Source: Linyphia triangularis (taxonomy: Eukaryota > Arthropoda > Arachnida > Araneae > Linyphiidae). From it: 64,000 nucleotides of DNA. The stretch is from contig OZ021726.1 in assembly GCA_963978545.1 (NCBI GenBank), forward strand, positions 59,074,959 to 59,138,958. Reading direction: 5' to 3'. A program made the position numbers and the translations under genes. Under the pieces are notes generated by a model. The model saw nothing but the letters and a program-made list of their open reading frames with translations, was not told the DNA's origin and made no database searches. This document shows positions 13,201-24,536 of the stretch, piece by piece (the first letter of the stretch is position 1; the number at the start of each line of letters is the position of its first letter).

Positions 13201-13706
13201 GCTCTTTAATAGTATGATATGAGGTTTCGTCCAGTGTTAAAAAGCCTTTGTTCATAATAATAGTATTTAAGTGACTTAGCAATCATTTGCTCTAACTCGA
13301 AAATGATCTTTTTGATGTGCAAAACCGCTTCATTTCCGTTAATAAGTTGGTTTTTGTGATATTACCTAAAATGTTGATTTAAAAAATATTTTGAATCCTG
13401 AAATCAGCTCTACACTTATCCGGCTGCCATCTCAGCTGCTTAAAAAAGCTATTTTGGCTCGGAGAAATGATAATGATGCCCTTAACAATTTAATGCTCAG
13501 AAAATAAGAAAATCATTGACTTATATATGGGTCATTCTCCAAAACTGGGCACTTTTTAATGTCATGTTTTGTAAAAAAAAATTTTTTTTTAAATGATTTA
13601 TTTTATTTTTTTAAATAATCCCTACATGGTTCTTAATATATTCCAGCTCGTAGCCAAAATCGCTGACAAATATTTTTGAAGAAAAAAATTATTAATGTTT
13701 TCATTG

Positions 13707-13741
13707 CCCACGGAGTTGACAGATCGAGAAACGGAGTTGAC
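13707..13741 (+). repeat. Subterminal GGAGTTGAC sites, left end
   Basis: Two copies of ACGGAGTTGAC lie at 13710-13720 and 13731-13741, about 180 bp inside the left end of the 3.4-kb transposon. They match the cluster at 16157-16764 near the other end. Short repeats clustered near the ends are the usual form of transposase binding sites, which is an inference here. Confidence 0.6.
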
Positions 13742-14389
13742 AGTGAGCAGAATATTGTCGAATTTTAGGAAAGAAATATAAAACTAAGTATTTTTCAACA
13801 TCACTTTGAGTGGAACCAAAATACCAAGTTACAATATATACCAAGGTTTAATAAACAAATGTTACAGTACTGCTTATACACAGAATATATCTTTAATTAG
13901 TCAACATATACTTTTAACATTGAAAAGAATTTTTTTTTTTAAAGAAGTTTACTTGACATTATGAAATTTTTGTTAAATCTAAGTTGTTAAGCATGTATGT
14001 ATAATTTCTATAATAAATTAACACTGTATGGATGGTCACTTGTTAACGTGAGCTATCGAAATGAAATGCTTGAATTTTACTTAAGTATTTACACTTGTAA
14101 TTTTTAGAGAAATCCATATGATTAACACTTCCTTAGGTTTCAATCGGTCTTTTATATTCAACAATTCTCTATGTTAGTGTAAAATGTTACTAATATGAAT
14201 CATGAGCATCATATTTAGCATTTCTGATTGTAGGGCATGAACCAGTTCAGCAGTAGAACAGTTAACCTCTTGCCTGTGACACCCGAACTCAATTCCGGCA
14301 ACTCAAATGGGTTTTCAAATATATTTCACAGGCAAAGGTTAATTTGATCTTTAAACTATTTATTAATCTTTTTCAGAGTACCTTAGACT

Positions 14390-15665
14390 ATAATGTCTAC
14401 TTTTTTTAAAATCCATTTCTCATACGACACTGTGTCTTCTTTTGAATAATCCAATAAATGCATTTTTCTGTTTTTGCATTCCTTACAATTCCTCTCTGAA
14501 CACTCTTTAATATTGTCTTTATCCCACAACAAACTTTTGTACATCTCAGCTCGGATATTCTCTGAAACAATCTTTATCTGTTTTAATTTTATCTACATAA
14601 GTTTCATGAAGCCGACAGATACGAGTTTCGTAGGCCTATTTTTTTCTAAAAACACCAAAATGGTCAAGGTTTACAAAACGTAGAGTAATGTATGGAATAT
14701 TGCATACACTAGCTGAGAAGGTCTTGTGAAGGTTTTGTAAACTGTTGTTCAAGTACCTTTTATGTTTCTTCACTCTTTTTCTGGTTATTTTATCTTTCAT
14801 TCCAAGACATAAAGTGAAGCAAGAATTGTCTTCCAAAAAAATTCTGAATAACTTTTTTAATCTGTCCCAAAAGGGCTTGAATTAGGGTTTTTTCTTTAAC
14901 ATTTCTTCTTCTGAGATTTTTGAATATTTTTTAACTTCATTGAGGAACTTATAATTTTCCCAGCTACGCAACAGAAAAAAGATTTCCTAGATTCTTTCCT
15001 ACTGCATGTTTTCTGAGAATTACAGTCAGTTTGCAAATTAATGCTTCACGAAAAACTAATCTTTTTGTAAGAGAAGATACCTTCGAACCTTTGGTCAATT
15101 TCTTAACTTCAATATTTGGTGTTTCATTCCCCCCCCCCCCCCATATTATCTACATTTTAACTTGTTATATTTTGTTTTGTATACTTTTAGTTTTTCCTGT
15201 TTTTTATTTTCTTGTAAGCTTCTGCCCTACCATTTTTTACCTTTCCGACCACTTTTTTTCTTCTAGATTTTCTGGAATAGTAAGTTTCTGCAGATTTTTC
15301 AGAACTTGCACACAGTGATAATGGCGAATTGTTTTGATGTTCTATAAGTTCATTTAGAACTACAGATATTCCAGGACTAGAAGAGCTATCCAGACTTAAT
15401 ATCTGCACTAACTTTTCATCTTCCTTTTTGGCTGCACAGTATCTCTTTGAACATGCTTTCCCACTTTTTTGCTTAACTCTTTGCTCTCGGGCTGGTGCAA
15501 TTTTATTAATATATTTTTTTTTTACCTCTTTCTTTTTTAACATGGTACTGTTCGAGTTCTTTTCTCGCTGCTTCTTCATATAACTCTGGGTTGTTTTTAA
15601 CATGCTCACGTCTTTTTCTCTTGCATTCTTTGTTTTGTTTTTACCACTCTAACTTGTATTTCATA
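14390..15665 (-). pseudogene. Decayed transposase of the 3.4-kb element
   Basis: Read on the minus strand in several frames. The N-terminal part (about 15660-15190) is very basic: KRRREHVKNNPELYEEAARK, then APAREQRVKQKSGKACSKRY and a KKEDEKL stretch, a Ser/Pro linker and a second basic patch near SRKSRRKKVVGKVKNG. A middle piece (14836-14636) reads ITRKRVKKHKRYLNNSLQNL followed by a PYITLRF segment. The next piece (about 14555-14410) has KSLLWDKDNIKECSERNCKE with a Cys-x2-Cys, then KEDTVSYEKWI. Basic N-terminus, a KRYLxxxxxNLH block and a CxxC block in this order match a family of uncharacterised transposase-like proteins I remember from hydra, fish and arthropods. The nearest catalytic residues were not identified. 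Multiple stops and frameshifts make it inactive. Confidence 0.6.
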
Positions 15666-16140
15666 GATTCTCTCTTGCTTTAAGCCACAATTAAAATTTA
15701 GAAAATGCATATTAAATTGGTTAAAAGATATAAAAAAATTTCTTTGCTTCCATTTATGTAACGTAACTTCAATTTTTCGTAAATTTTTTATAACATTAAC
15801 TACTACTCTAAGAATAAAATCAAATAAGACTATTAATAGCCACATTTCTATCCACTATTATGGTTGCATTTCTTTAAAAAACGTTTAAACATTCGATGCA
15901 GCTATACCACCATAATCATTCACTGTCACCAAGGTTAGGCCTATTTATATGTATGGAACTTAGCATTTTTAAAAACTTATTTATGGAGGAAATATGCTTA
16001 AATATCATGTAATGATGGACAAAAAATTTGCACAAACTTAATTTATACATAAAACACGAGAAGTAGATATCAATAAATATGTGCTTATAAAAATATATTT
16101 ATTAGAAAAGAATTCAAATTCATTAGTTAGGCTTAGAATC

Positions 16141-16764
16141 CACTCCATGGGCAAAGCATCAACTCCATGGGCAAAGTTGTCCACGTAGTGCCCACGGAGT
16201 TGATGCCCATGGAGTTGATGAAATCACATTTTGAGTGCAAGTTGAAGCACAGTTTTAATGTTATAAAAAGGTGTTCAGGTATTTGATGTCTTTTCATCAT
16301 GTACTTCTAATATGATATAAAAAAACAGGCAACAGTTTACATTTTATAGGTTTTATATAAGCCATGGAGTTGACAACCAATAAACATACTCGCCTAGAAT
16401 TGAGAATGTCTTATATTTCTGTGTACAAACAAAGCTTCATTCAAATCTATGCACAATGTAAATACATACAAAATGTCTGTCTCTCTTCAATAACACTAGA
16501 CAAAAATGACTTGTATTGCCGTATGTAAAGAATTTTAGAAAAATATCTCTGTCCATGGAGATGATGCTAAAACCTGGTTGCAAACTTAAGATAACCAAAA
16601 CTTTATAAATTTACAATATTTGTTGTAACTTCAATACGTAAAACTATTTTTCAAAATATATTTATTTAATTTTACATAAATAAAAGGTAATATTTCATGT
16701 AGTTTTAATAATATGACAACTTATTTACGTAAACTATGGACTGGTTGCAGTCCACGGAGTTGAC
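16141..16764 (+). repeat. Subterminal CCAYGGAGTTGAYG sites, right end
   Basis: Copies lie at 16157-16171 (minus), 16191-16205, 16206-16220, 16362-16374, 16553-16566 (one mismatch) and 16752-16764, with degenerate ones at 16141-16151 and 16181. The consensus is CCAYGGAGTTGAYG. Almost all point the same way as those at 13707-13741. They lie outside the coding remnant. Confidence 0.65.
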
Positions 16765-16945
16765 TTTCCTACCATATTTTGAATTATATCCTACTAAAGC
16801 AATTTAAAATAAATTTTGAATTTCAGGTAATTAATTAGTACCCATCTAGAACTACATGATACAATTTTTTTAAATAGATATTTTGTTAATGGAATAGTCA
16901 ATGTTCTCGAGTTTCAAGAAAGTGCCCGTATTTGGAGAATGACCC

Positions 16946-17574
16946 ATATATGTATGGGGAACACTTTTTGTACTTGCATAAAATAATTATATAGGTTTAA
17001 AATTAACAATACTTGCAAATTATTCCATTTTCTAATTTTGACAAAACCGAATCTGTCGCCAAAATGCAGCTTAAGTGATAGTTATGGATAACAGTGTGCT
17101 ACAGCTTCTTTTTGCCAAAAGTTTAGGTTTTTTCGAAAATGATCCAAACCTTTTAAGAAGTACTATTTGCTGGTTTATACTGAATTCATTTACAGAGCAG
17201 GTACGAATTTTGTTTTTATGGTTTTTATTTTGTAATAATTATTCAGAGTGGTCAGTGTAAAAGAGACCCCAGACTTAAAAAGTGCTAGCTTTTCAGATTG
17301 TTAAACGTAATTTCAATTCCAAACTTCTGTTTTGAAAATTATCTAACGGTTCTTCTATGCTGGTCACCTTATATTATAACTTGAATTATCTAAATCAATA
17401 ACCTATGTGCCTCAACGAGTACCCCACAACGCGGGTCTACTCAGCTAATTATTAATAAGTTAACTTTCTTATTCTTTCATTTGATGTTTTACATTTGTAA
17501 TTGATTGATGTAATTGTATTGCTATGATAAATCCTGTGCTGCATAAATATCAATTCTGTAATCAATGTTCTAGT
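16946..17574. other. Background between transposon and minisatellite
   Basis: No gene is supported. A short open frame at 17075-17260 (plus) has no motif. Confidence 0.5.
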
Positions 17575-18060
17575 ATTATACTGGTACATGTTTCACACTA
17601 GGACCGATATATTATACTGAAACCGGCATTGTACCAGAATTCTTTCTGGTATAAAAAAATGTATACCGGTTTATGAAACACCGGTTCCGGTATGATACTG
17701 GATCCGGTATGATACCGGCTTATGAAACACCGGTTCTGGTATGATACTGGATCCGGTATGATACCGGCTTATGAAACACCGGTTCCGGTATGATACTGGA
17801 TCCGGTATGATACCGGCTTATGAAACACCGGTTCCGGTATGATACTGGATCCGGTATGATACCGGCTTATGAAACACCGGTTCCGGTATGGATACTGGAT
17901 CCGGTATGGATACCGGTTCCGGTATGATACTGGATCCGGTATGATACCGGCTTATGAAACACCGGTTCCGGTATGGATACCGGTTCCGGTATGATACCGG
18001 AACCGGTGTTTCATAAGCCGGTATCTTTTTTTTATACCGGAATTTTTTTTTTCCAATAGG
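17575..18060. repeat. 49-bp CCGGTATGATACC minisatellite with CCAATAGGG end
   Basis: Head-to-tail copies of a 49-bp unit, TTCCGGTATGATACTGGATC followed by CGGTATGATACCGGCTTATG and AAACACCGG, repeat about five to six times between 17690 and 17960. Shorter variants follow. The block ends TTTTTTTTCCAATAGGG at 18060. The unit is rich in internal palindromes (GATACCGG/CCGGTATC). End sequence and vocabulary mirror the 9062-9485 block in inverted orientation. Confidence 0.8.
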
Positions 18061-21000
18061 GACGAATTAAGGCACATACGTGTAATGCAATCATTAACTA
18101 AATTTTTAAAATTGTGTTGAAAACTAATCTTAAAATGACATTGTTTTCAGTTATTTAAGTTTTTACATTAACTGCTAACTGTTCAAATAAACATTAAAAA
18201 AAAATTATTTTATGATATTAAGGTCATTTCAAAGAGATTTTTGAAAAATAATTTAATAAAAGAATAACAATTTGGTAGTTTAAGGATAATTTTGCAAATA
18301 AACTGTATGCTCGAAATATATGATAAAATGACCGAACTGTACTAAAATGATGACGTTTTTTTTAGAGTTTTATTTTCAGAATTATAAACATCTATATTTT
18401 AGGCCACTTAGATATATGATGCGCGTAGTCACGATGAAGAACTCTTCGTATGACGATTACGTTTAATCTTATTCTTAATATGTATTCAGAGTTCTTGTTT
18501 TAACATATACCGCAAAACACTAACTTAGTCTTGACTTCAGCAGCTCAGTTACTTATTGATCGTATTTCCGTTAATTATCACTTCACTTCCTGAAGTTTAG
18601 ATGCTTGACCATTTTTAGAACTGCCACTTCCAGATGTTGCGAGACCAGAAAGCTCGATGATAACTTGTAAGTTTCGTTGATAATCCATATCTAATAAATT
18701 CTTTGCGACCAAAATTATTTTTTACTTTCAAATTAAAACCTCTACTACGTCTGGTTCATGTTATATTTATAAGCTCAAGTTTACCAGGGAAATATATCCT
18801 GGGATGCATAAACCTACCTTACCTATTCCACTTAGAAGGACTGCAAATGTTGTGATAGTGCTTATGATACTTTAATTTAAATACAATAAAAAATCTATCT
18901 GAAAATTCGAACGAACACATTTCTTTGAAAATATCAAATTAAGGAATTATAAATGTAATAACATCATGAATAAAATTAATATTAAGTAAATACATTACTG
19001 GAATGCTCTGCATCTAAAATGTGCATTGTCAGAAAAATCAAAATATGGATTTGATATATTCCAAGTTAATAAGAATTATTCAGCATAAAATCAAATGCTG
19101 CTGATTCTTTTCCCTGGCTTTGTTCCTTAAAGTTAAATATATTGGCTTTCTTTTTCTTACATACTATTTTATCATTCTGTCCACAGGGAAATAAACTTTT
19201 TCAGAGACAATATTTATGAATAACTTGGACCTTAAGTGATTATATTTATAATTACAATATTTTCTGAACACAACAATAAACATTAGCCTAATAATAATAA
19301 TATAGTTTCTGAATGTGTCCTTTATTATAATTGTAATGATTTATGTCATAAACTTATATAAAGTTTATTGCAAAACATAAAGTTCCTTCCTGAATTTAAT
19401 TTAAAACTGTTATAAAATAGCAAGTGACAATCCAATAAAAGCCACATAACTTTTATTTGACGGCGCAGAAAAGGAATAAAACTACTTTATAAAAAAAGCT
19501 ATAAAAGAAAAACGAATTACAGGAATAAGTTTTCCCATTGAAGAGGGTCTCCCACATTTTCTTTTTCTCTAATAGCCGGTTCCCCTCATTTTCTTTCATG
19601 ATTCCAATTTGATTTGATTTTAAATTCGTTTTTCTGAGTGGATCTCTCCCCATTTTTATTCATTTCAGTTCTCTATGACGTCATTCTCCATCCGATTCTG
19701 ATGCAGGACTCATTTGTAGTTGTAGATTACTTTAAAGCTAAGATAATTTTCTCTCAGAAATGAAAAGATTGAAAGATGACATGAAATATCATAGTCTTTT
19801 TAAATGTCAAATACTCTTGTGTTCTGGACTGTAGATGCTGTGGTTTGTGTATAAAAACTTTTTATGCAATTTCCTTTGCAAAGCATTTTGTTAAGATAAT
19901 AATACGTCATTTATTTCATAGATTAATCAACTGTATATTTAAAATACATCAATATCGGATATGCCTTATTCAATTTATTCTCTAAATAGTCTTTGCTTTC
20001 TAGAAAAGTTTAATTTGCATTCCATAAACCTTTATGTAAGTTTATTGAATTAAAATGTTTTTTCACATTCGAGATGCATGTGCAGATTTTTTCGCCTTGA
20101 AAGAAATTTTTTCATCCACCCCAAAAAAAATAAGTGATTTAAAAATATAATTAATTATAAAACGCACTACTAAACTTTCGAAAGATATTACAAGGAAGAT
20201 GGTTAGTAAGTAAGTATGGTTAGTAACAAGAAGTGATGTAATGTAACCCTGGTCTGACATTTCCCAAAAGTGTAAAAGTGCACCCAAAAGGAACTTACGA
20301 CCCTTAAACAATCACTTAAATTTCTATTTCAGTCTATAAATGTGTTTGCAATATAAATTACAGACACTACTTTTAATTATTTTTTATTTTTTATCGACAT
20401 TAGTATAGTGTTTAATCTTTCCTTAACACAACACATAACTTATTGAAAAAGTTCGGAATGTTATTTACTCAAAAGCTATTCCCCTTGCTATGACAACTAA
20501 ACACAATGTATGTAGTAACCAATTAAGAGTCAGAGAAAGTTGCTATAAATTTATTCTGACAAAATGTGATCTTTTTATTAATCTCTGAAAGCTATAGTCT
20601 TAAATTGCAGGAAACTAGAACTAAGGGCAAATTATAGTGTTATAATAAAAATAATAATCTACAATTATGCCAATTAAAAAAATTCAAATGCAAAAATGGG
20701 ATCACCGGCGACTGTTTTCTCCATTCTGCTTTATTCGAAGAAAATTTACTATAGATGATTAATGATTTCTTATACAAACATGATGTTGTAAAAAATCATA
20801 TCGATGTGAAATTCTCAAAATTTAACCATATTTGTGGCAACTTAAGTGTTATTCTGTTAAAAAAAAACTCCGTATTTTAAAACTTTCTTAATATTCTAAC
20901 TCCTGGTATGAGCTTAAGATTCATATTTATAGTAGAAATTATTTGAATACAACATTAACTTTAATGAGAAATTGTGTTCACGAAAATAACTTTTAATATT

Positions 21001-22383
21001 AGCTTTGTTCATTTCTAATTTCAATCAAAACTAACTTTCTAAGATTTTAAGAGTTGTTTTATTATTCTGTTTATATATTGTTTACACGCATTCTCCCTCT
21101 TTTTTTTTTTTTTTTTTTCTTTTTATCATTCGGACACGGGACATGTACCTATTTGTTTCCTATATTTCATTACTTTTTCGACTTTTGCTTTCCTGACTCT
21201 AGTGTTAATTTTATCCTTTGTGTCCTTCTTCTTATGTCTTTCATCACAAAACGCTTCTTGTATCGTCTAGATCCGATTACTCTAGTTGCCTTTTGTCTTT
21301 TATTTTAACAGAGAAACGTTAATGGAGTTTATTTGTAGAGTTTCTTTGTCTCCACTCGAGTTATTTAGCAATAAGAATGCTCAGAGAATACATAGAAAAT
21401 TACTTTGTTTAAATGAATTATCTGTAGTATATGTTACTGTTTAGAAATAATACAGTACTGAGACTACACAAACAGTTTATTTTTTTATAAATAATTTGTA
21501 CTATATAGAGATTTACCAGCATCTCTCGTAAATTTGAAGCGACATTTGTTCGTAGTTTTAGTTTCGAAGTATATATACTATTTACTTCAGTATTGCTGAC
21601 ATGAACTGAAACACAAGAAACAAACCTTCTTTCATTAACACATAGTTATTCATATAATGCATACTTAAAAGTAAATATTTAATCTTTATATTAATTGTGA
21701 TAATATAATGTAAAACTTAATTTTAAAATTCTTACGATTTCTGATATTTTGATACTACTTTAGATGCACATTTCTTGTCGAGAACTTTCAGATAATTTTC
21801 TTCCGTTAAATTTGCATATTGTAATTGTAGCTGAAACTTCTTCCCTCACAAAGAGTTTAGAATAAATTATGAAGTCTCCCAGAAATTAAATTAGAAAACT
21901 TTCATGATGAAACTAAGAGATTTGCTAAGTACTTCTTTAATTATTTATATTTCTAGTAGGGTTTCAAACTTTCATGGCCTTAGTTTATCATCAGATTTAT
22001 CTTTCTTTTCAATAAACAAATGTTCAAAGTTAGTTGTTTTTTCACTTAGCCACTCTAAAACCGTTCAAAGGATTTCCATTAAACTTTCAGCTTGTGTGAC
22101 ATGGACTGCTGGAAATCGACGATTTTAAGTGATTTTTTTTTTAATTTCTCCATTATTTAAATATTTTTAAAAATTAAATTTAGTTAGTAATTTTTCCATT
22201 CAGGGCATTATAAATGTTGATAACTTCATATTTCAAGTATCCTGATAAAGTCATTTGCTTTAAAATGTAATAGTTTGCTATGCTCTTAATTAAAATAAGA
22301 CAATAACACTTAATCAATTTTTGGTTTAACTCGTAAAATAAAAGAGAAATGCACAAGTATATGTGGCTATCAAGCATATTAAT
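18061..22383. other. AT-rich background
   Basis: 4.3 kb with no supported gene or element. A T-rich tract lies near 21101-21119. Open frames at 19453-19653, 20063-20311, 21054-21308 and 21904-22128 are low-complexity or lack motifs. Confidence 0.5.
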
Positions 22384-22397
22384 CCAACGATGATTTT

Positions 22398-22578
22398 GCC
22401 GACCAAACGGTATAGTGGTTAGCGTGCTAGCTTCTAGATCGCGAGGTTGCGGGTTCGAGTCCCGTGTTTGGCATGGGTGTGTGTAAATGTATGTTGGCTT
22501 GTCTAATGACGAAAGTTTCGGCGCATTATAGCCCTCGTGTTGCTGACGGCGCCAGATAATCTGAAAACAACCAACCAA
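22398..22578 (+). mobile_element. tRNA-derived SINE, family A, full-length copy
   Basis: A 181-bp SINE. The 5' part is tRNA-like: GCCGACCAAACGGTATAGTG, a box A at TGGTTAGCGTG and a box B at GGTTCGAGTCC, the internal RNA polymerase III promoter. A tRNA-unrelated body follows (GGCGCATTATAGCCCTCGTG, GACGGCGCCAGATAATCTG) and a CCAA-repeat tail. The TSD CCAACGATGATTTT is perfect: 22384-22397 and 22579-22592. Perfect TSD and intact promoter boxes suggest a fairly young insertion. Other copies lie at 49314-49495 and 63064-63207. An antisense open frame across it (22180-22671) is an artefact of the SINE. Confidence 0.9.
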
Positions 22579-22866
22579 CCAACGATGATTTTTGTGCCTG
22601 TGTTTTACTGATTTTAAATGCATTAAACATGAATATTTTTTAAATGATATTAAAGCAAGGAAATAAAACATAAATCGAAAAAATACCTGGAAAAGGCATA
22701 TTTGTCAATTACAGTAATTTAGTCAAGGGGTGACTACCATAAGCCAAAATATGAAAACTTTCTTCCTATATCATGACAAAAGCCTATAAATTGACTTATA
22801 AAACATTAATATATAAATATATAAGTATGAATACAAAATTATGAAATTCACCAATTTCTTTTAACC

Positions 22867-23005
22867 CTTTGGGTACATTTGACGAATGAGACTCGTCATC
22901 TGCTTACTTGGGCAAAGTTACCGTGGACGAGTCTGACTCGTCATCAGTCCATCCAAATCCGTCCCAAGGGCATAAAAATCTTCAAATAATTCAGTACTCA
23001 AAGGG
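22867..23005. mobile_element. piggyBac-like MITE, 139 bp
   Basis: The ends are CCCTTTGGGTAC and, inverted, GTACTCAAAGGG. The left flank is TTAA (22863-22866); the right is TTCA (23006-23009), one change from TTAA. Inside, two nearly palindromic words, GACGAATGAGACTCGTC and GACGAGTCTGACTCGTC, repeat. CCCTTTG ends with a TTAA target are characteristic of piggyBac elements. There is no protein. Confidence 0.65.
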
Positions 23006-23009
23006 TTCA

Positions 23010-24365
23010 TAAATTATTTATAATTAACGTCATAAGAATCATTAATTGTTAAATATAGCCCTCTACTTTCCAGTTTGGTTGCTTATTTTTTTTTAGCTTT
23101 TGAAAGATTTGTGTTTTGACTAACACAGAAACATTTTTACAAGCATTCGATATTTATGAATTGTATTAAAATATATGTAAAAATTAACCTTGCATGGGAA
23201 GAGAATGAATAAAAAGTTTTATAAACGACATATCATTAAACTTTTTGATATTTGTATTCACCATGATAATTAGTGTAAACACTATCTAAAGTTGTACATA
23301 AGGAGATAAAGTAACAAATGTGTCAGAGGACATAGTTTGGTGCTTCTAAAGAAAATAATTTTAAAAAATGTGAAAGTAATTCTTAAAAAAAGTTAATTTA
23401 TATTTTGAAATTCTTATTTTTAAATTTATGCGGTTAAATTTTATGTCCGCATACAATATATAATACTTTTGGAAGTACTTTGTCATCATTATTGTAAGTT
23501 ATCAGGTTTACTGCAGATTTAATACGAATGATTTATAAAGTGCATTCAAAGATTAAGATTTTAATTTGTACCAACCTTTCTATAATGCTTTTAAACACAC
23601 TCAAATCTAATTACACTACAATTTGACACTGTCCAAAATTAAACCTTTCCCCATATGAATAGTGTCAATGAAAGGTTATTACTTAAATTTTCCACTACTA
23701 AGAGTTCTGATTTTAGAAAAAAGGCACTACCTTATAGAACTATAAAAAATAAAAATAAGTCTTTCTCGGATGATTTATTGCATAGTTGTTTTACAACACT
23801 ATTTTTACACGCATTGTTTACCAATATACTTATAAACGAAAATAAAGCATGTTCCAACCCTTTCAGGATATTCTGTATTTCAGCACGTCCAAATCAAGCC
23901 AATTAAAATGTGACTTTAACAGGCAGGTAGGGAAAAGTATTATTAGAGCTTTTATGAAGAAATTGTTGCTTTGAATAACAATCTATTTTCCCTCTCCTTC
24001 CGGCAGTCTTCACACTTCCTTTCTCTTGGGGTTCATAAAAGGGTTCTTGAAGGTCTGAAAGGTTTCGGGTTTTGACGGCTATTTTCTGACAGTGATTGAG
24101 GTTGAATAGAAATCTCTAGATAAAGTGTTGAATAGCGGTTTTATTTTAACTTTAGAAAAATAGAAGTAGTGCAATGGGGGCAGTTAAGTTATATATAAAT
24201 TGTTCGTGATCTTTTATATAATTAAGGAATCTGTTTCTTTTAAATACGGAAAGATGGTTTTGTTATTGAGAACAAAGAAAATAGTGTATTATCATATGCA
24301 GCATTATTTATGATTGTTCGAATTTCTGAATCCTTTAAAGCATATTGTTTTGCATTTTGTTGAGT
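23010..24365. other. AT-rich background
   Basis: No gene or element is supported. The frame at 23655-23906 (plus) has no motif. 23990-24120 is slightly less AT-rich without further signal. Confidence 0.5.
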
Positions 24366-24536
24366 AATTGAGGACTAGAAATGGAAAACGACCGAAGTAC
24401 CAAAAAATCAAAAATCTTTTCTTTTTTTTACGGAAAAATGTCCTAAAAACCAAGCAAAACAAAGTGCAGAACGTCCAAAGTGAGAACTTGAGTAGCAATA
24501 GTTAAAATTCAATCTGGTACTTAGTCATAGCCTTAA

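Larger units (their letters stand above)
13529..16945 (-). mobile_element. 3.4-kb DNA transposon with TIRs and subterminal GGAGTTGA repeats
   Basis: The ends are inverted repeats matching at 24 of 27 positions: GGGTCATTCTCCAAAACTGG at 13529, and at 16919-16945 a sequence whose complement starts GGGTCATTCTCCAAATACGG. Both sit in a TATAT context, so the TSD length is ambiguous. The interior holds a decayed minus-strand transposase (about 14390-15665), a 14-C run (15129-15142) and short CCAYGGAGTTGAYG motifs near both ends. Size, TIRs and a single transposase describe an autonomous cut-and-paste element that has decayed. I cannot name the superfamily with confidence. Confidence 0.75.

Noticed and set aside
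15031..15318. Plus-strand hydrophobic open frame
   Set aside because: It is opposite the basic transposase N-terminus; hydrophobic residues arise from the antisense of Lys/Arg codons.
22398..22474. A functional tRNA gene
   Set aside because: Boxes A and B are present, but the sequence continues into a SINE body with tail and TSD, and the same unit recurs at 49.4 and 63.1 kb.
22180..22671. 163-codon minus-strand open frame
   Set aside because: Its most protein-like section is the antisense of the tRNA-SINE (22398-22578). The rest is AT-rich and featureless.
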